Part shown: positions 1 through 10,835 of the stretch, one piece after another
How positions within the stretch are numbered: the first letter of the stretch is position 1
How the letters are laid out: every line of letters starts with the position of its first letter
Origin: JANSXG01 sp965652425
Lineage (GTDB): Bacteria; Planctomycetota; Phycisphaerae; Phycisphaerales; UBA1924
DNA: 64,000 nt
Assembly: GCA_965652425.1 (NCBI GenBank)
Contig: CBFGVX010000006.1
Span: forward strand, 1 to 64,000
Direction: 5' to 3'
Program-made: the position numbers and the translations under genes
The notes under the pieces: generated by a model
Told to the model about the DNA's origin: nothing
The model's input: the letters and a program-made list of their open reading frames with translations, nothing else
The model's database searches: none

Positions 1-324
1 GATCGGCTCGTCGCCGAGGTCGATGCCGGTGATGCCGTTCATGTTCAGGTCGAGGTCGGCCTGATAGGTCAGGGTGAACGAAAGGGTGTTGAGGTCGTCG
101 CCGTTGACGGTGTGGTCGCCGTTGACATCGCCCGCGGGGGTGACCTGGAAGGTGCCGTAGGGGTCGTAGCGGACGCGGTCGCCGACCGCGGCTGAGGTGA
201 ACCCGGTGCCGATGACGCTGAAGTTGCGGTCGGTCAGGGCGTAGTCGAGCGTGGCGTAGGTGGGGTCGGTCGCGAGCGTGCCGTCGGTGTTGAGGGACGC
301 GGCGGTGTCGCGTGCTTCAGGTTG
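1..324 (-). pseudogene. 3' remnant of a surface protein with dockerin-like motif (runs off left edge)
   Basis: The minus strand is open from the left edge to a TGA at 325-327. The translation is clearly protein-like: it contains a PDPTYATLDYALTD-type stretch, then GDVNGDHTVNGDDLN, a dockerin-like calcium loop, then DLDLNMNGITGIDLGDE. No ATG, GTG or TTG lies between the upstream stop and the conserved part, so the 5' end of the gene is missing. The 3' end lies outside the window. It could be a decayed gene, a frameshifted gene whose upstream part is hidden, or an assembly join near 312-327. The function of the parent protein is unknown, but it was presumably an extracellular planctomycete protein. 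Confidence 0.5.
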
Positions 325-398
325 TCAAAGAGGTTAGGGCAGTCTGGCAGAGGGGCGGGGCGGGGTCAAGGGAAATCTTTGAATGGCCCCTCCAGCCG

Positions 399-2012
399 TC
401 AAAACGGCAAATCCGACAGCTCCACATCCTCATTCCGGTCCCGGAAGAACCGCAGCGCCCACTCGTCGGCGAAGAGCATGGCGACGCGGTCGCGGTCGTC
501 GAAGACCAGGCGGGAGCCGTCGGGGCGGTACGGCAGGGCATCGGGGTCCAGCGTGGCTCGGGTCAGCGGCTTCTGGCCTTTATAGCGCCACCACTTCGTG
601 ATGGTCCACGGGGCCGATTCGATGCGGGACTCCGCGCCGTACTCGTGCTCCAGCCGGTGGGTGAGCACCTCGAACTGGAGGGGGCCAACCGCCGCGAGCA
701 GCGTGACCGAGGGGGACCCGCCGTAGACCTCGAACCGGCGGGCGACGCCCTCGCGCAGGAGCTGGCCCAGCCCGAGGTTGTAGCGTTTGAAGTTGCCCGG
801 CTGCGGGTTGATGAGGTTGGCGAAGCACTCGGGGGCGAAGTCGGGCACCTCGTGGTAGACGATCGTGCGGTCGTCGGTCAGCGTGTCGCCGATGCCGAAC
901 AGGTCGTTGCCGACCAGCCCGACGACATCGCCCGCGACGGCCTCGTCCACGGTCTCGCGCTGGTTGGCGAAGAGCTTGGTGGCGTTGCCGAGGCGGACGC
1001 GCTTGCCGCTCTGGGCGTGGACCACGAACATATCGCGCTCGAACTTGCCCGAGACGACCCGGACGAACGCGATGCGGTCGCGGTGGCGCGGGTCCATGTT
1101 CGCCTGGATCTTGAAGACGAACCCGCTGAAGCGCGGGTCCTCGGGGCGGATCTCCCCGGCCTCGGACTGGCGCGGCGTCGGCGGGCTGGCGTGCTTCAGG
1201 AAGCCGTCGAGCAGGAGCTGAACGCCGAAGTTGTTCATCGCGCTCCCGAAGAAGACCGGCGTCAGCTCGCCGCGAGCGACCGCCTCGGTATCGAGGTCGG
1301 CCCCGGCGCCGCCGGTCTCGTCGAGCAGGCGGATCTCCTCGATGGCCTCGTGGTGGACCGGCTGATCGAGCCGCTTGAGCAGGGCCGGGTCGTCGATGCC
1401 GCCGAGTTCGACCGGAGCCGCGAACGCACCCCGGGGCGTGCGCTCGAACAGGTGCAGGCGGCTGTCGGTCCGGTCGTACACGCCCCGGAACTCCGGCCCC
1501 GAGCCGATCGGCCAGTTCATGGGGTAGGCGCCGATCCCGAGGACCTTCTCGAGCTCGTCGAGCAGTTCCAGAGGCGGCCGGGTCGGGCGGTCGCACTTGT
1601 TCATGAAGGTGAAGATCGGGATGCCCCGCTGGCGGCAGACCTCGAACAGCTTGCGCGTCTGGGGCTCGATGCCCTTGCCGGCGTCGATCACCATGACCGC
1701 CGAGTCGACGGCGGTGAGCACGCGGTAGGTGTCCTCGGAAAAATCCTTGTGGCCCGGCGTGTCGAGCAGATTGATCCGGTACCCGTGGTAGTCGAACTGC
1801 AGCAGGGTGGAGGAGACCGAGATGCCGCGCTGGCGCTCGAGCTCCATCCAGTCGCTGGAAGTCGAGCGTTGGTCCTTGCGGGCGGTGACGCTGCCGGCGA
1901 GCTCGATCGCGCCGCCGTAGAGGAGGAACTTCTCGGTGAGCGTGGTTTTGCCCGCGTCGGGGTGGGAGATGATGGCGAAGGTCCGCCGGGGCATTTTCGA
2001 GGAACCGCTCAT
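399..2012 (-). CDS. prfC: Peptide chain release factor 3 (RF3)
   Basis: Translational GTPase that removes RF1/RF2 from the ribosome after peptide release. The 537-residue product is close to the family's usual length of about 530. G1 is SHPDAGKTT near residue 15, the switch region has the family's RKDQRSTSSDWMELERQRG-like text, G3 is DTPGHKDFSED and G4 is NKCD. The start is taken at MSGSSKMPRRTF (2012), because the open frame to 2060 adds a tail without homology and RF3 proteins begin just before the PRRTFAIISHPDAGKT block. It is divergent from hutU, with about 230 bp between the starts. Confidence 0.95.
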   Translation of the reverse strand: MSGSSKMPRRTFAIISHPDAGKTTLTEKFLLYGGAIELAGSVTARKDQRSTSSDWMELERQRGISVSSTLLQFDYHGYRINLLDTPGHKDFSEDTYRVLTAVDSAVMVIDAGKGIEPQTRKLFEVCRQRGIPIFTFMNKCDRPTRPPLELLDELEKVLGIGAYPMNWPIGSGPEFRGVYDRTDSRLHLFERTPRGAFAAPVELGGIDDPALLKRLDQPVHHEAIEEIRLLDETGGAGADLDTEAVARGELTPVFFGSAMNNFGVQLLLDGFLKHASPPTPRQSEAGEIRPEDPRFSGFVFKIQANMDPRHRDRIAFVRVVSGKFERDMFVVHAQSGKRVRLGNATKLFANQRETVDEAVAGDVVGLVGNDLFGIGDTLTDDRTIVYHEVPDFAPECFANLINPQPGNFKRYNLGLGQLLREGVARRFEVYGGSPSVTLLAAVGPLQFEVLTHRLEHEYGAESRIESAPWTITKWWRYKGQKPLTRATLDPDALPYRPDGSRLVFDDRDRVAMLFADEWALRFFRDRNEDVELSDLPF

Positions 2013-2240
2013 GGACAAGACCTGCTGGAGGACGCGACGCCGAGACGGCCGCGAGAACACATGGACCGGCGGGACGCTGCGACCGGGACGGGCGGCGGGT
2101 CACGACGAGAAATCCGGGAAAGCCGAGAGTCTACACAGGACCCCCGTCCGACCGGCCAAGACATGGGCTTCTCGGTTCAAAACCGCATTTTTGAGATTCA
2201 GCGACTACACTGGAAGCAGCCCCTCAGCCCGGAGAGATTC

Positions 2241-3995
<1,755 letters not shown>

Positions 3996-4069
3996 TCCTC
4001 GATGACTAGCCGCGACCGGCAGGGAGCGGCTTCCTCCACGCGGCCAAGACCCCACCGCGTAGAAATAAA

Positions 4070-4569
4070 ATGCCACCTCCAAAGGCCTATTTCCTGACCT
4101 GGACCACCTACGGCACGCGCCTGCGCGGCGGCCCCGAGTCTACAGATCACGCCCGTAAAGACCGAGGCGCACGACGGCTCCCGGCATCACCTGGACTGGT
4201 CAAGCATCAACTCAACTGTCGCCCCCAGCACGAGACATGGTTGAACAGGCGATTCGAGAACACGCCGCTTTCAAGAACTGGCGCATCTTCGCTCTATCCG
4301 TTCGCACCAACCATGTTCACCTGCTCATCAATAGCCCGTTGCCGCCGGAGCGTGTCATGTTGAGCTGCAAAGCGCGAGCGACACGCGCGTTGCGTGAGGC
4401 TGGCCTCGTCGGATCCGACCAGAAAGTCTGGACCCGCCAGGGTAGCACATGATGGATCAACGACGATGCTTCGCTCGAGGCCGAGTTCGCGTACATCACG
4501 CAAGGTCAGGATAGTCCCGTCGCTGCAAAGCGCTACGAGAAGAGGCCGCTCCCTCCCGGTCGCGGCTAG
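4070..4569 (+). pseudogene. Broken REP-associated tyrosine transposase-like gene (Y1_Tnp/RAYT family)
   Basis: The first frame reads MPPPKAYFLTWTTYGTRLRGG, the classic RAYT N-terminus. The rest continues in another frame from about 4160-4240: VEQAIREH, FALSVRTNHVHLLI (the HUH metal-binding motif of the family), then KARATRALREAGL and KVWTRQGST. An in-frame TGA at 4450-4452 follows, after which homology resumes (WINDDASLEAEFAYITQGQ) up to TAG 4567-4569. At least one frameshift plus one nonsense codon make it non-functional. Single-copy RAYT genes usually travel with REP palindromes; no obvious REP array flanks it here. It splits the hut genes and is the window's only mobile-element trace. Confidence 0.75.
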
Positions 4570-4574
4570 TATCG

Positions 4575-5351
4575 ATGCCAATGGCCTCTCAAGACGCTTC
4601 CATCCATCACATCGCCTCCATGATCCGTGACGCCCGCTCCGTCGTGGTGCTGACCGGCGCGGGCATCTCCGCCGAAAGCGGCCTCGCGACCTTTCGCGAT
4701 CCTGAGGTGGGGCTCTGGGCGAAGTACGATCCGATGGAGCTCGCGACCATCCAGGCGTTCAATCGCGATCCGGAACTGGTCACCCGCTGGTACCACTGGC
4801 GGTTCACCAAGGCCGCGCAGGTCGAGCCGAACCCCGGTCATCATGGCCTCGCCGAGTTGGAGCGATATCTGACCGGTCGCGGCCGCTCGATGGCCATCGT
4901 CACGCAGAATGTCGATGGCCTGCACCAGCGGGCCGGTTCGCAGCGTGTCATCGAGATCCACGGCACGATCCTCCGCTGGCGCTGCACGAAGACCGGGGCC
5001 GAGAAGCCGCTCGACGACCTCTCCTTCGAGGTCTTCCCGATCCCGTCGGAGCACGGCGGCCTGATGCGACCCTGCGTCGTCTGGTTCGGTGAGATGCTGC
5101 CCGAACAGGCCCTCGCCGACACCTTTCACGCTCTCGAACACTGCGACCTGTTCCTGAGCATCGGAACCAGCGCGACGGTCCAGCCCGCCGCGAGCTTCAT
5201 CGAGGTGGCCCGCGCGGCGGGTGCGAGGACCATCGAGATCAATCGGGACGCGACCATCAACACGGGAGCGGTGGACTGCGCGATCCAGGGGCTGAGCGGC
5301 GAGGTGCTGCCCAAGGTGATGGCGGCCCTGCATGGGCTGGATGATTCCTGA
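4575..5351 (+). CDS. cobB: NAD-dependent protein deacylase, sirtuin (CobB type)
   Basis: Sirtuins remove acyl groups from lysines using NAD+. The 258-residue protein shows TGAGISAESGLATFRD (NAD pocket), TQNVDGLHQRAG, the catalytic His in IEIHGTI, VVWFGEMLP and SIGTSATVQPA. The structural zinc site is eroded: between IEIHGTI and VVWFGE only one Cys is in a plausible position (RWRC), and the usual second CxxC pair is absent. A TAGTAT box at 4567-4572 lies just upstream, so translation may begin at the second ATG (4581) on a leaderless transcript. It sits between hutU and hutG, so it may deacylate metabolic enzymes, but that is inference. Confidence 0.9.
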   Translation: MPMASQDASIHHIASMIRDARSVVVLTGAGISAESGLATFRDPEVGLWAKYDPMELATIQAFNRDPELVTRWYHWRFTKAAQVEPNPGHHGLAELERYLTGRGRSMAIVTQNVDGLHQRAGSQRVIEIHGTILRWRCTKTGAEKPLDDLSFEVFPIPSEHGGLMRPCVVWFGEMLPEQALADTFHALEHCDLFLSIGTSATVQPAASFIEVARAAGARTIEINRDATINTGAVDCAIQGLSGEVLPKVMAALHGLDDS

Positions 5352-5372
5352 TCCAGCGGCGATACTGCCCGC

Positions 5373-6371
5373 GTGCAGCTCCCCCACACCCAACCCGGCG
5401 TCTGGCCCGAACTCCGGCGCGACGGAATCGCGGACGCGCTCGGCATCGGGTTCGGCGCTGATAGCGATGCGAAGCCTACGCCAGATCCATCAACCACCCC
5501 CATCGCCCTGATCGGGCTCCCCGACGACACCGGCGTGTCGCTCAACAACGGCCGCCCCGGAGCCGCGCAGGGGCCGACGGCTTTCCGCGCTGCGCTAGCC
5601 CGCTTCGGCAACCCGTTCGATGCAAATACGGGTCACGCCCTGAGCATCCGGTTCGTCGACTGCGGCGATATCGTCTGCTCCGATCACCCCGACCCGGAAA
5701 TCCGCCTTCACGAAACCCACGACCGCGCATCCGGAGCCGTCCAGGCGCTGCACGACGCCGGCTTCGTCACGGTCGGCATCGGCGGCGGGCACGACGGAAC
5801 TTTCGCGTTCGCGCGCGGCCTCGTCCGCCAGCTTCAGACCCAGTCCCCCGAAGCCCGACTCGGTGGGCTGAACCTCGATCCACACTTGGATGTCCGTGAA
5901 ACCGTCGGCTCGGGCATGCCCTTCCGCCAGCTCATCGAGCAGGGCTTCATGGACCCGGCCCGATTCGTCGAACTCGGCATCGGTCGCTTCAGCAACTCGC
6001 GCGAGCACATCCAGTATCTCGTATCGCGCAACGCGCACCTCGTGACGATCGATCGTTTGCTCTCCGATCCAGCCGGCAGCATTGACCATGCCTTCGGTAC
6101 CGCGTTCGATTCCGGTTTCTCCGGCTTTGTCACCATCGACCTCGACTCGCTCGACGGCTCGTTCGCGCCGGGCGTGTCCGCGGTGAACCCGCTGGGCGTC
6201 TCACCTGCGATCGCCGCACTGGTCGCCGAACGAGCCGGAGAAGCCGAGGCGGTCCGCCACTTCGACATCATGGAACTCAGCCCGCCTCACGACGACGGGC
6301 GCACCGCGCGCATCGCGGCGATGCTGTTCACCCACTTCCTCGCGGGCTTCGAGAGGCGGAAACGCTCATGA
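5373..6371 (+). CDS. hutG: Formimidoylglutamase (ureohydrolase family)
   Basis: Last step of one hut branch: hydrolysis of N-formimidoyl-glutamate to glutamate and formamide by a binuclear Mn enzyme. The 332-residue product has the three ureohydrolase metal motifs GGGHDGT, NLDPHLDVRE and TIDLDSLDGSFAPGVS. Family membership alone would also allow agmatinase or arginase; the 4-nt ATGA overlap with hutI and nearby hutU favour HutG. The start is a GTG at 5373 without a strong SD; the preceding gene ends 21 nt upstream. Confidence 0.88.
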   Translation: MQLPHTQPGVWPELRRDGIADALGIGFGADSDAKPTPDPSTTPIALIGLPDDTGVSLNNGRPGAAQGPTAFRAALARFGNPFDANTGHALSIRFVDCGDIVCSDHPDPEIRLHETHDRASGAVQALHDAGFVTVGIGGGHDGTFAFARGLVRQLQTQSPEARLGGLNLDPHLDVRETVGSGMPFRQLIEQGFMDPARFVELGIGRFSNSREHIQYLVSRNAHLVTIDRLLSDPAGSIDHAFGTAFDSGFSGFVTIDLDSLDGSFAPGVSAVNPLGVSPAIAALVAERAGEAEAVRHFDIMELSPPHDDGRTARIAAMLFTHFLAGFERRKRS

Positions 6372-7591
6372 GTTCCACGCTGATTACCAACGCCCGTGTG
6401 CTGACGCTCGACCCCCAGCGGGATGCATCGATGCTCGGGGTAATTGACCGTGCCGATGTTCTGTTTTCCGAAGACGGCATCAGAGCGATCGGACCGACCG
6501 CCCGGGCCAACGCACCGACCGACTGCACCACCCTGGATGCCCACGGGCGCGTGCTTATGCCCGCGTTCATCGATGCCCACACCCACGCCTGCTGGGAGGG
6601 TGACCGGCTCGACGAGTGGGAGCGTAAGCAGGGCGGTGCGACCTACCTCGAGATCCTCGAATCCGGCGGCGGGATCATGTCCACCGTGCGCGCAGTTCGT
6701 AAGGCCAGCCGCGAAGAACTGGCCGATCGCCTGCTCCATCGGCTGAACCACATGCTGCGCGAGGGCACGACCGCCGTGGAGGTCAAGTCCGGCTACGGTC
6801 TCTCCACCGAAGCCGAACTGAAGATGCTCCGCGCGATCTCCAGCGCCGGCGTGAAGTGGCCCGGCCATGTGGCTCCAACGGCGTGCATCGGGCACGCCAT
6901 CGATCCCGATGTGGACCGCGAGCAATTCGTCGAGACCACGATCGGCGAAACGCTCGAAGCGGTGCACGCCGAGTTCCCGGGCATCGCCGTCGATGCCTAC
7001 TGCGAACAGGGAGCGTGGACGCTCGACGAAACGGTTCGGCTCTTTGAACGGGCGATGGATCTGGGACATCCGATCCGCGTCCACAGTGACCAGTTCAACG
7101 AACTGGGTATGACCGAATGGGCGCGAGAGCACAGCGCGCTCAGCGTGGATCATCTGGAAGCGTCTTCTACCGAGTCGCTGGTCGAGCTTGCGGCCTCGGA
7201 GACCTTTGGCGTGATGCTGCCGTGCTCGGGGTTCCATGTTGACGGTCGCTACGCCGACGGCCGGGCGTTCCTCGACGCAGGGGGGCGCCTGGTCATCGCC
7301 ACGAACTGCAACCCCGGCTCCGCGCCGACCTCCTCCATGCCGATGGCCATCGCTCTGGCGGTGCGGCACCTCGGGATCACCGCCGCCGAAGCGATCGTCG
7401 CCTGCACGCGCAACCCCGCCGCCCTGCTGGGCCTTGAGGACCGCGGCGTGCTCAAGCCCGGAATGCGGGCCGATCTGATCCTGCTCAGGCACACCGATGA
7501 GCGGCAACTGGGCTACGAATTCGGAGGCAACCCCGTCGATCGCGTGTGGTGCGGCGGGGTTCCGATCAATCGCGAGGCAGCGACCGGCTGA
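6368..7591 (+). CDS. hutI: Imidazolonepropionase
   Basis: Zinc/iron amidohydrolase that opens imidazolonepropionate to formimidoylglutamate. The 407 residues match the family's length. Metal ligands and substrate residues are intact: DAHTHACW (HxH), HVAPTACIGHAI, VDAYCEQGAW, IRVHSDQFNE, SVDHLEAS and ATNCNPGSAPTSSMP. The start ATG overlaps the hutG stop by 4 nt, so the two are translationally coupled. It gives a useful contrast with the 48.8-61.4 kb amidohydrolase array, where most of these ligands are missing. Confidence 0.97.
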   Translation: MSSTLITNARVLTLDPQRDASMLGVIDRADVLFSEDGIRAIGPTARANAPTDCTTLDAHGRVLMPAFIDAHTHACWEGDRLDEWERKQGGATYLEILESGGGIMSTVRAVRKASREELADRLLHRLNHMLREGTTAVEVKSGYGLSTEAELKMLRAISSAGVKWPGHVAPTACIGHAIDPDVDREQFVETTIGETLEAVHAEFPGIAVDAYCEQGAWTLDETVRLFERAMDLGHPIRVHSDQFNELGMTEWAREHSALSVDHLEASSTESLVELAASETFGVMLPCSGFHVDGRYADGRAFLDAGGRLVIATNCNPGSAPTSSMPMAIALAVRHLGITAAEAIVACTRNPAALLGLEDRGVLKPGMRADLILLRHTDERQLGYEFGGNPVDRVWCGGVPINREAATG

Positions 7592-7612
7592 AGCGGCTAC
7601 CCTGTTCGGCCC

Positions 7613-8437
7613 ATGCTTCGAATCCCCCACCTCAACGAGAAAGACGCCCAAAGGGCCCGCGACGCGGCGATACGCGTGTCGGACACCCATTTCGCGCTCG
7701 CGAAATTCCTGAAGGCCGGTGTCACCCTCGCGCAGATCGATGCCGAAGTCGCCCGGGTGCTGGACTCGCTCGATTGCAAGAGCTGTTTCCTCGGATACCG
7801 AGCGGGTGGGCTGCCGCCGTTCTCCAGCCACGCCTGTCTGAGCGTGAACGACTGCATCGTCCACGGCACGGCGTCCATGACCCGCGAGCCGCTCAAGCCC
7901 GGCGATGTGATCTCCATCGACATCGGTGTGACACACAACGGCTGGATCGGCGACGCCGCCTGGACCTACGCCATCGAGCGGTATCCCGATGAGCAGACCC
8001 ACCGCCTGATGGACGCTGGCAAGGAGTCTCTGCGCAAGGGCATCGAGGCGATCGCCCCCGGCAAGCCCTTTATCGATTGGGCCAACGCGGTGCAGGGGGT
8101 GGTCGAGCGCGACTACGGTTTCCACTGCGTTCGGGGCCTCGGCGGGCACGGCTACGGGCGCAAGCTGCACGAACCGCCGTACATCTCCAATGTCGCGCCG
8201 ACCTATCCCGGCGAATGGCCGGAGGCGTTCGGGCGATGGGAGCCGGGGACACTCGTTGCGCTCGAACCGATGCTCGCCGTCGGGACCGGTCGGACGAAGC
8301 AGGACCGCAAGCGCTGGCCGATCTTCACCGCCGACGGCTCGATGAGCGTGCACTACGAGGCCGATGTGCTGGTCACCGATGACGGACGCGAGAACCTGAC
8401 CGGGGCGATGTGGGACCTGCCCGACATCGTCGGCTGA
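7613..8437 (+). CDS. map: Methionine aminopeptidase, type I
   Basis: Removes the N-terminal Met from nascent proteins; cytosolic dinuclear metalloenzyme. The 274-residue protein has the five metal ligands in order: Asp in ISIDIGV, Asp in GDAAWTYA, His in GLGGHGYGRKLHEPP, Glu in VALEPMLA and Glu in VHYEADVLV. NDCIVHGT is the family's substrate-side His motif. There is no SD before the ATG; TACCCT at 7598-7603 lies 9 nt upstream, compatible with a leaderless or near-leaderless message. It follows hutI by 21 nt. Confidence 0.95.
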   Translation: MLRIPHLNEKDAQRARDAAIRVSDTHFALAKFLKAGVTLAQIDAEVARVLDSLDCKSCFLGYRAGGLPPFSSHACLSVNDCIVHGTASMTREPLKPGDVISIDIGVTHNGWIGDAAWTYAIERYPDEQTHRLMDAGKESLRKGIEAIAPGKPFIDWANAVQGVVERDYGFHCVRGLGGHGYGRKLHEPPYISNVAPTYPGEWPEAFGRWEPGTLVALEPMLAVGTGRTKQDRKRWPIFTADGSMSVHYEADVLVTDDGRENLTGAMWDLPDIVG

Positions 8438-8448
8438 ACCGATGCGGT

Positions 8449-10113
8449 TCACGACAGCGGGCGGCGGATCTCGACGATCAATGAATCGTCCTGCGCGGGA
8501 CCGGCGCGGAAGGCGTTGACATATTCGAGCAGAAGCTTCGGGACATTCTCGTCCTGCCCGCCGGAGCGGCAATGACCGGCAAGGAATTTCTCCACGCCCT
8601 CGATCCGCAGCATGCGCCCGTGCTCGTTCTTGGCCTCGATCGCACCGTCGGTGTACGCAAGCAGTGTGTCGCCGCGACCGAAGGGCATGCTCTCCTCGAT
8701 CGCCTCGAAGTGTTCCCCCCTCGTGGCGCCGAGCACGATGGTCGTGGATTCCAGATGGTGGATCGTGCCGTCCACGGTGCAGAGGAATCCGGGCGGATGA
8801 CCGGCCGAGGCCCAGACAACCCTGCCGGCATCCGGATCGATCCGGACCACCAGCGCGGTCGCGTACACCGAATGGCGGGCGAGCGTGTGATGGAGGTATT
8901 CATTCAGGCCGCGCAGGACCGTCCCCGGCGTCACCGCGCGATTCAATCCGACCTGACGCTCGATCTCGCCCTGCAGGCGGTTGACCGTGAGGGCTGCCGT
9001 GATCCCGTGCCCGGTCACATCGAGCAGCACGACCAGAAGCCCGCGTCCCTCGCCGCTTTCTGTGTCAACGCGATGCGCGAACAGGTAATCGCCGCCGATC
9101 TGGCGCATCGGTTCATACGCGAACCGCATCTGCACGGGCCCGGTTTCGATCGGCGACGGGAACATCGCGTCGTGGATCTGGCGGGCGGCGTCGAGCTCGG
9201 TCTTCATCTCGCCGTACCGACGGGTCACCATCTTGAAGTGGAACTTCGAACGGAATCGCGAGTTGCGGAGCCAGCACACCGCGAGCCCCGGCACCGCAAT
9301 CACCAGCGACAGCAGAACCGCGATCGCGATCCCCTGCGGTTCGCTCCACGAATAGAAGACGGCCACCCCGAAGTTCAGAACGGCGAGCGGCAGAATCGGT
9401 CGCAGCGACTCGCGAGGGGTCCAGGGCAGGAACAGCGACGCGAGGAAGTGCGACAGCATGACACCGATCAACGCCGCACGCCCCATTTCGCGAGCGAAGC
9501 CCACCTCCTTGAGGCCGTGATAATCCTCCGGATAGATCCATTTGAGAGATTCGAAACCGAGGATCAGGCACACCGTGCCAGCCGCACCGGCGTAAATGAT
9601 CAGACGGGACACGAGCGAGAGCAGATCGGCTCGGGACATCGAGCCGCGTCTTACGCGCAGGAACGCGTTGAAATACAGGGTGATCGCGATGAGCAGCGCC
9701 GGAATCGACGAAATTTGCTGAAGCAGTACGCCGCGAAAACTGATGGCGCGTTGCTCTCGCTCGGAGGACACATCCGCTTGTGATGGTGCCTGAGACTGAT
9801 CGGCCCCCTCGATCGGTTCTGAATCGATCTCACCGGGCTCATCAGCAGCGGGTCTCCCCTGCAATGCCGGGATCTCAGGAACCATCTGGCTCGGTTCAGG
9901 CCCAGGCTGGATCGCTTCCAAACCCGTATCCCTGGGCTCCGACACCGTGAGACCGGCCATCAGTATGACGGACGCGAGACCGATGCTGAAAAGCAGCCCG
10001 AGGACATTCAGCCCGATCGAAACCCCCGCGTACCACAGGAACCGCCGGCGCAGCCAGCGCCCGCGCTCCTGCTCGTATTCGTGTCCGAATTCGGTGGTGA
10101 AGGTGGATGTCAC
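8449..10113 (-). CDS. Membrane-bound PP2C-type (SpoIIE/RsbU) serine phosphatase
   Basis: 554 residues. The N-terminal half has about six hydrophobic segments, the first at about 28-55, with a Pro/Glu/Gln-rich hydrophilic loop after it. The C-terminal 250 residues form the SpoIIE phosphatase domain: RQIGGDYLF, LLDVTGHGITAAL, SAGHPPGF and LAYTDGAIEAKN supply the metal-binding Asp residues and conserved Gly. Such proteins dephosphorylate anti-sigma-factor antagonists in partner-switching cascades. No anti-sigma factor or STAS gene is adjacent, so the partner must be elsewhere. It starts at GTG 10113 and converges on map with an 11-nt gap. Confidence 0.88.
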   Translation of the reverse strand: MTSTFTTEFGHEYEQERGRWLRRRFLWYAGVSIGLNVLGLLFSIGLASVILMAGLTVSEPRDTGLEAIQPGPEPSQMVPEIPALQGRPAADEPGEIDSEPIEGADQSQAPSQADVSSEREQRAISFRGVLLQQISSIPALLIAITLYFNAFLRVRRGSMSRADLLSLVSRLIIYAGAAGTVCLILGFESLKWIYPEDYHGLKEVGFAREMGRAALIGVMLSHFLASLFLPWTPRESLRPILPLAVLNFGVAVFYSWSEPQGIAIAVLLSLVIAVPGLAVCWLRNSRFRSKFHFKMVTRRYGEMKTELDAARQIHDAMFPSPIETGPVQMRFAYEPMRQIGGDYLFAHRVDTESGEGRGLLVVLLDVTGHGITAALTVNRLQGEIERQVGLNRAVTPGTVLRGLNEYLHHTLARHSVYATALVVRIDPDAGRVVWASAGHPPGFLCTVDGTIHHLESTTIVLGATRGEHFEAIEESMPFGRGDTLLAYTDGAIEAKNEHGRMLRIEGVEKFLAGHCRSGGQDENVPKLLLEYVNAFRAGPAQDDSLIVEIRRPLS

Positions 10114-10184
10114 TGCTCTGGGGTCCCCGATTCCGGATCACAGAGTACCAACCGCGGCTGCCCGTCGGTGGACCACCCAGGAGG

Positions 10185-10805
10185 TCACCCGCCCCTCGAA
10201 GCCCCCGGCACCCACAGGACATCCCCCATTCCGTTGAACGGCTTCGTGTTGGCCACCCGTGCCAGTACGAACAGCAGATCCGAGAGGCGATTCAGGTACA
10301 CCATCGCCAAGGGGTTGACGGAGTTCGGCTCGGCATGAAGCAGCGCTGCGACCGCCCGCTCGGCACGGCGGGTGACCGTGCGGGCGAGGTGCAGATCCGC
10401 CGCGGCCTGCGTTCCGCCGGGCAGCACGAAGGAGTTCAGGGGCTTGAGATCCGCGTTGTATGTGTCGATCTGATGCTCCAGACGATCGATCTGGGGCTGC
10501 ACGATCCGAAGCCGCGCTCCCTTTTGCCCCGGCTGCGGCTCATCGGATTTTCGAGGCACGCACAGATCCGCTCCGCAGTCGAACAGGTCGTGCTGGACCG
10601 AGGTGAGCAGTTCGGCCATCCGCTCCGGCGCCTCGCCCGTCATGAAGCGGATGCGGGCGATGGCGATGCCCAGCGTGGCGTTTGCTTCGTCAACCTCGCC
10701 ATATGCCTCGACGCGGAGGGATTCCTTGGGGGTCATCGACCCATCGCCGAGCATAGTCTGCCCGTCGTCGCCGGTCTTGGTGTAGATCTTCGAGAGTCGG
10801 ACCAC
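10185..10805 (-). CDS. Cob(I)alamin adenosyltransferase, PduO type
   Basis: Transfers the adenosyl group of ATP to cob(I)alamin to make coenzyme B12. The 206-residue protein has the PduO N-terminal ATP motif KIYTKTGDDGQTMLGDG, EAYGEVDEANATLG, and the C-terminal LPGGTQAAADLHLARTVTRR and AERAV text of the fold. GGAGGAG upstream of GTG 10805 supports the start. Presence of this enzyme means the cell uses adenosylcobalamin, which gives physiological context to the cobalamin riboswitch at 35.9 kb. Confidence 0.93.
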   Translation of the reverse strand: MVRLSKIYTKTGDDGQTMLGDGSMTPKESLRVEAYGEVDEANATLGIAIARIRFMTGEAPERMAELLTSVQHDLFDCGADLCVPRKSDEPQPGQKGARLRIVQPQIDRLEHQIDTYNADLKPLNSFVLPGGTQAAADLHLARTVTRRAERAVAALLHAEPNSVNPLAMVYLNRLSDLLFVLARVANTKPFNGMGDVLWVPGASRGG

Positions 10806-10835
10806 GATTGCTCCTCCGCTTGGTTGGGGGCAAGT

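Noticed and set aside
312..2240. Long upstream extension of the hutU frame, nearly 640 codons
   Set aside because: It lies antisense to prfC, has no homologous text, and hutU has its own SD and normal length from 2241.
4450..4452. TGA in the transposase frame as a selenocysteine codon
   Set aside because: A frameshift also breaks the gene, no SECIS-like hairpin was evident and the family has no selenoproteins.
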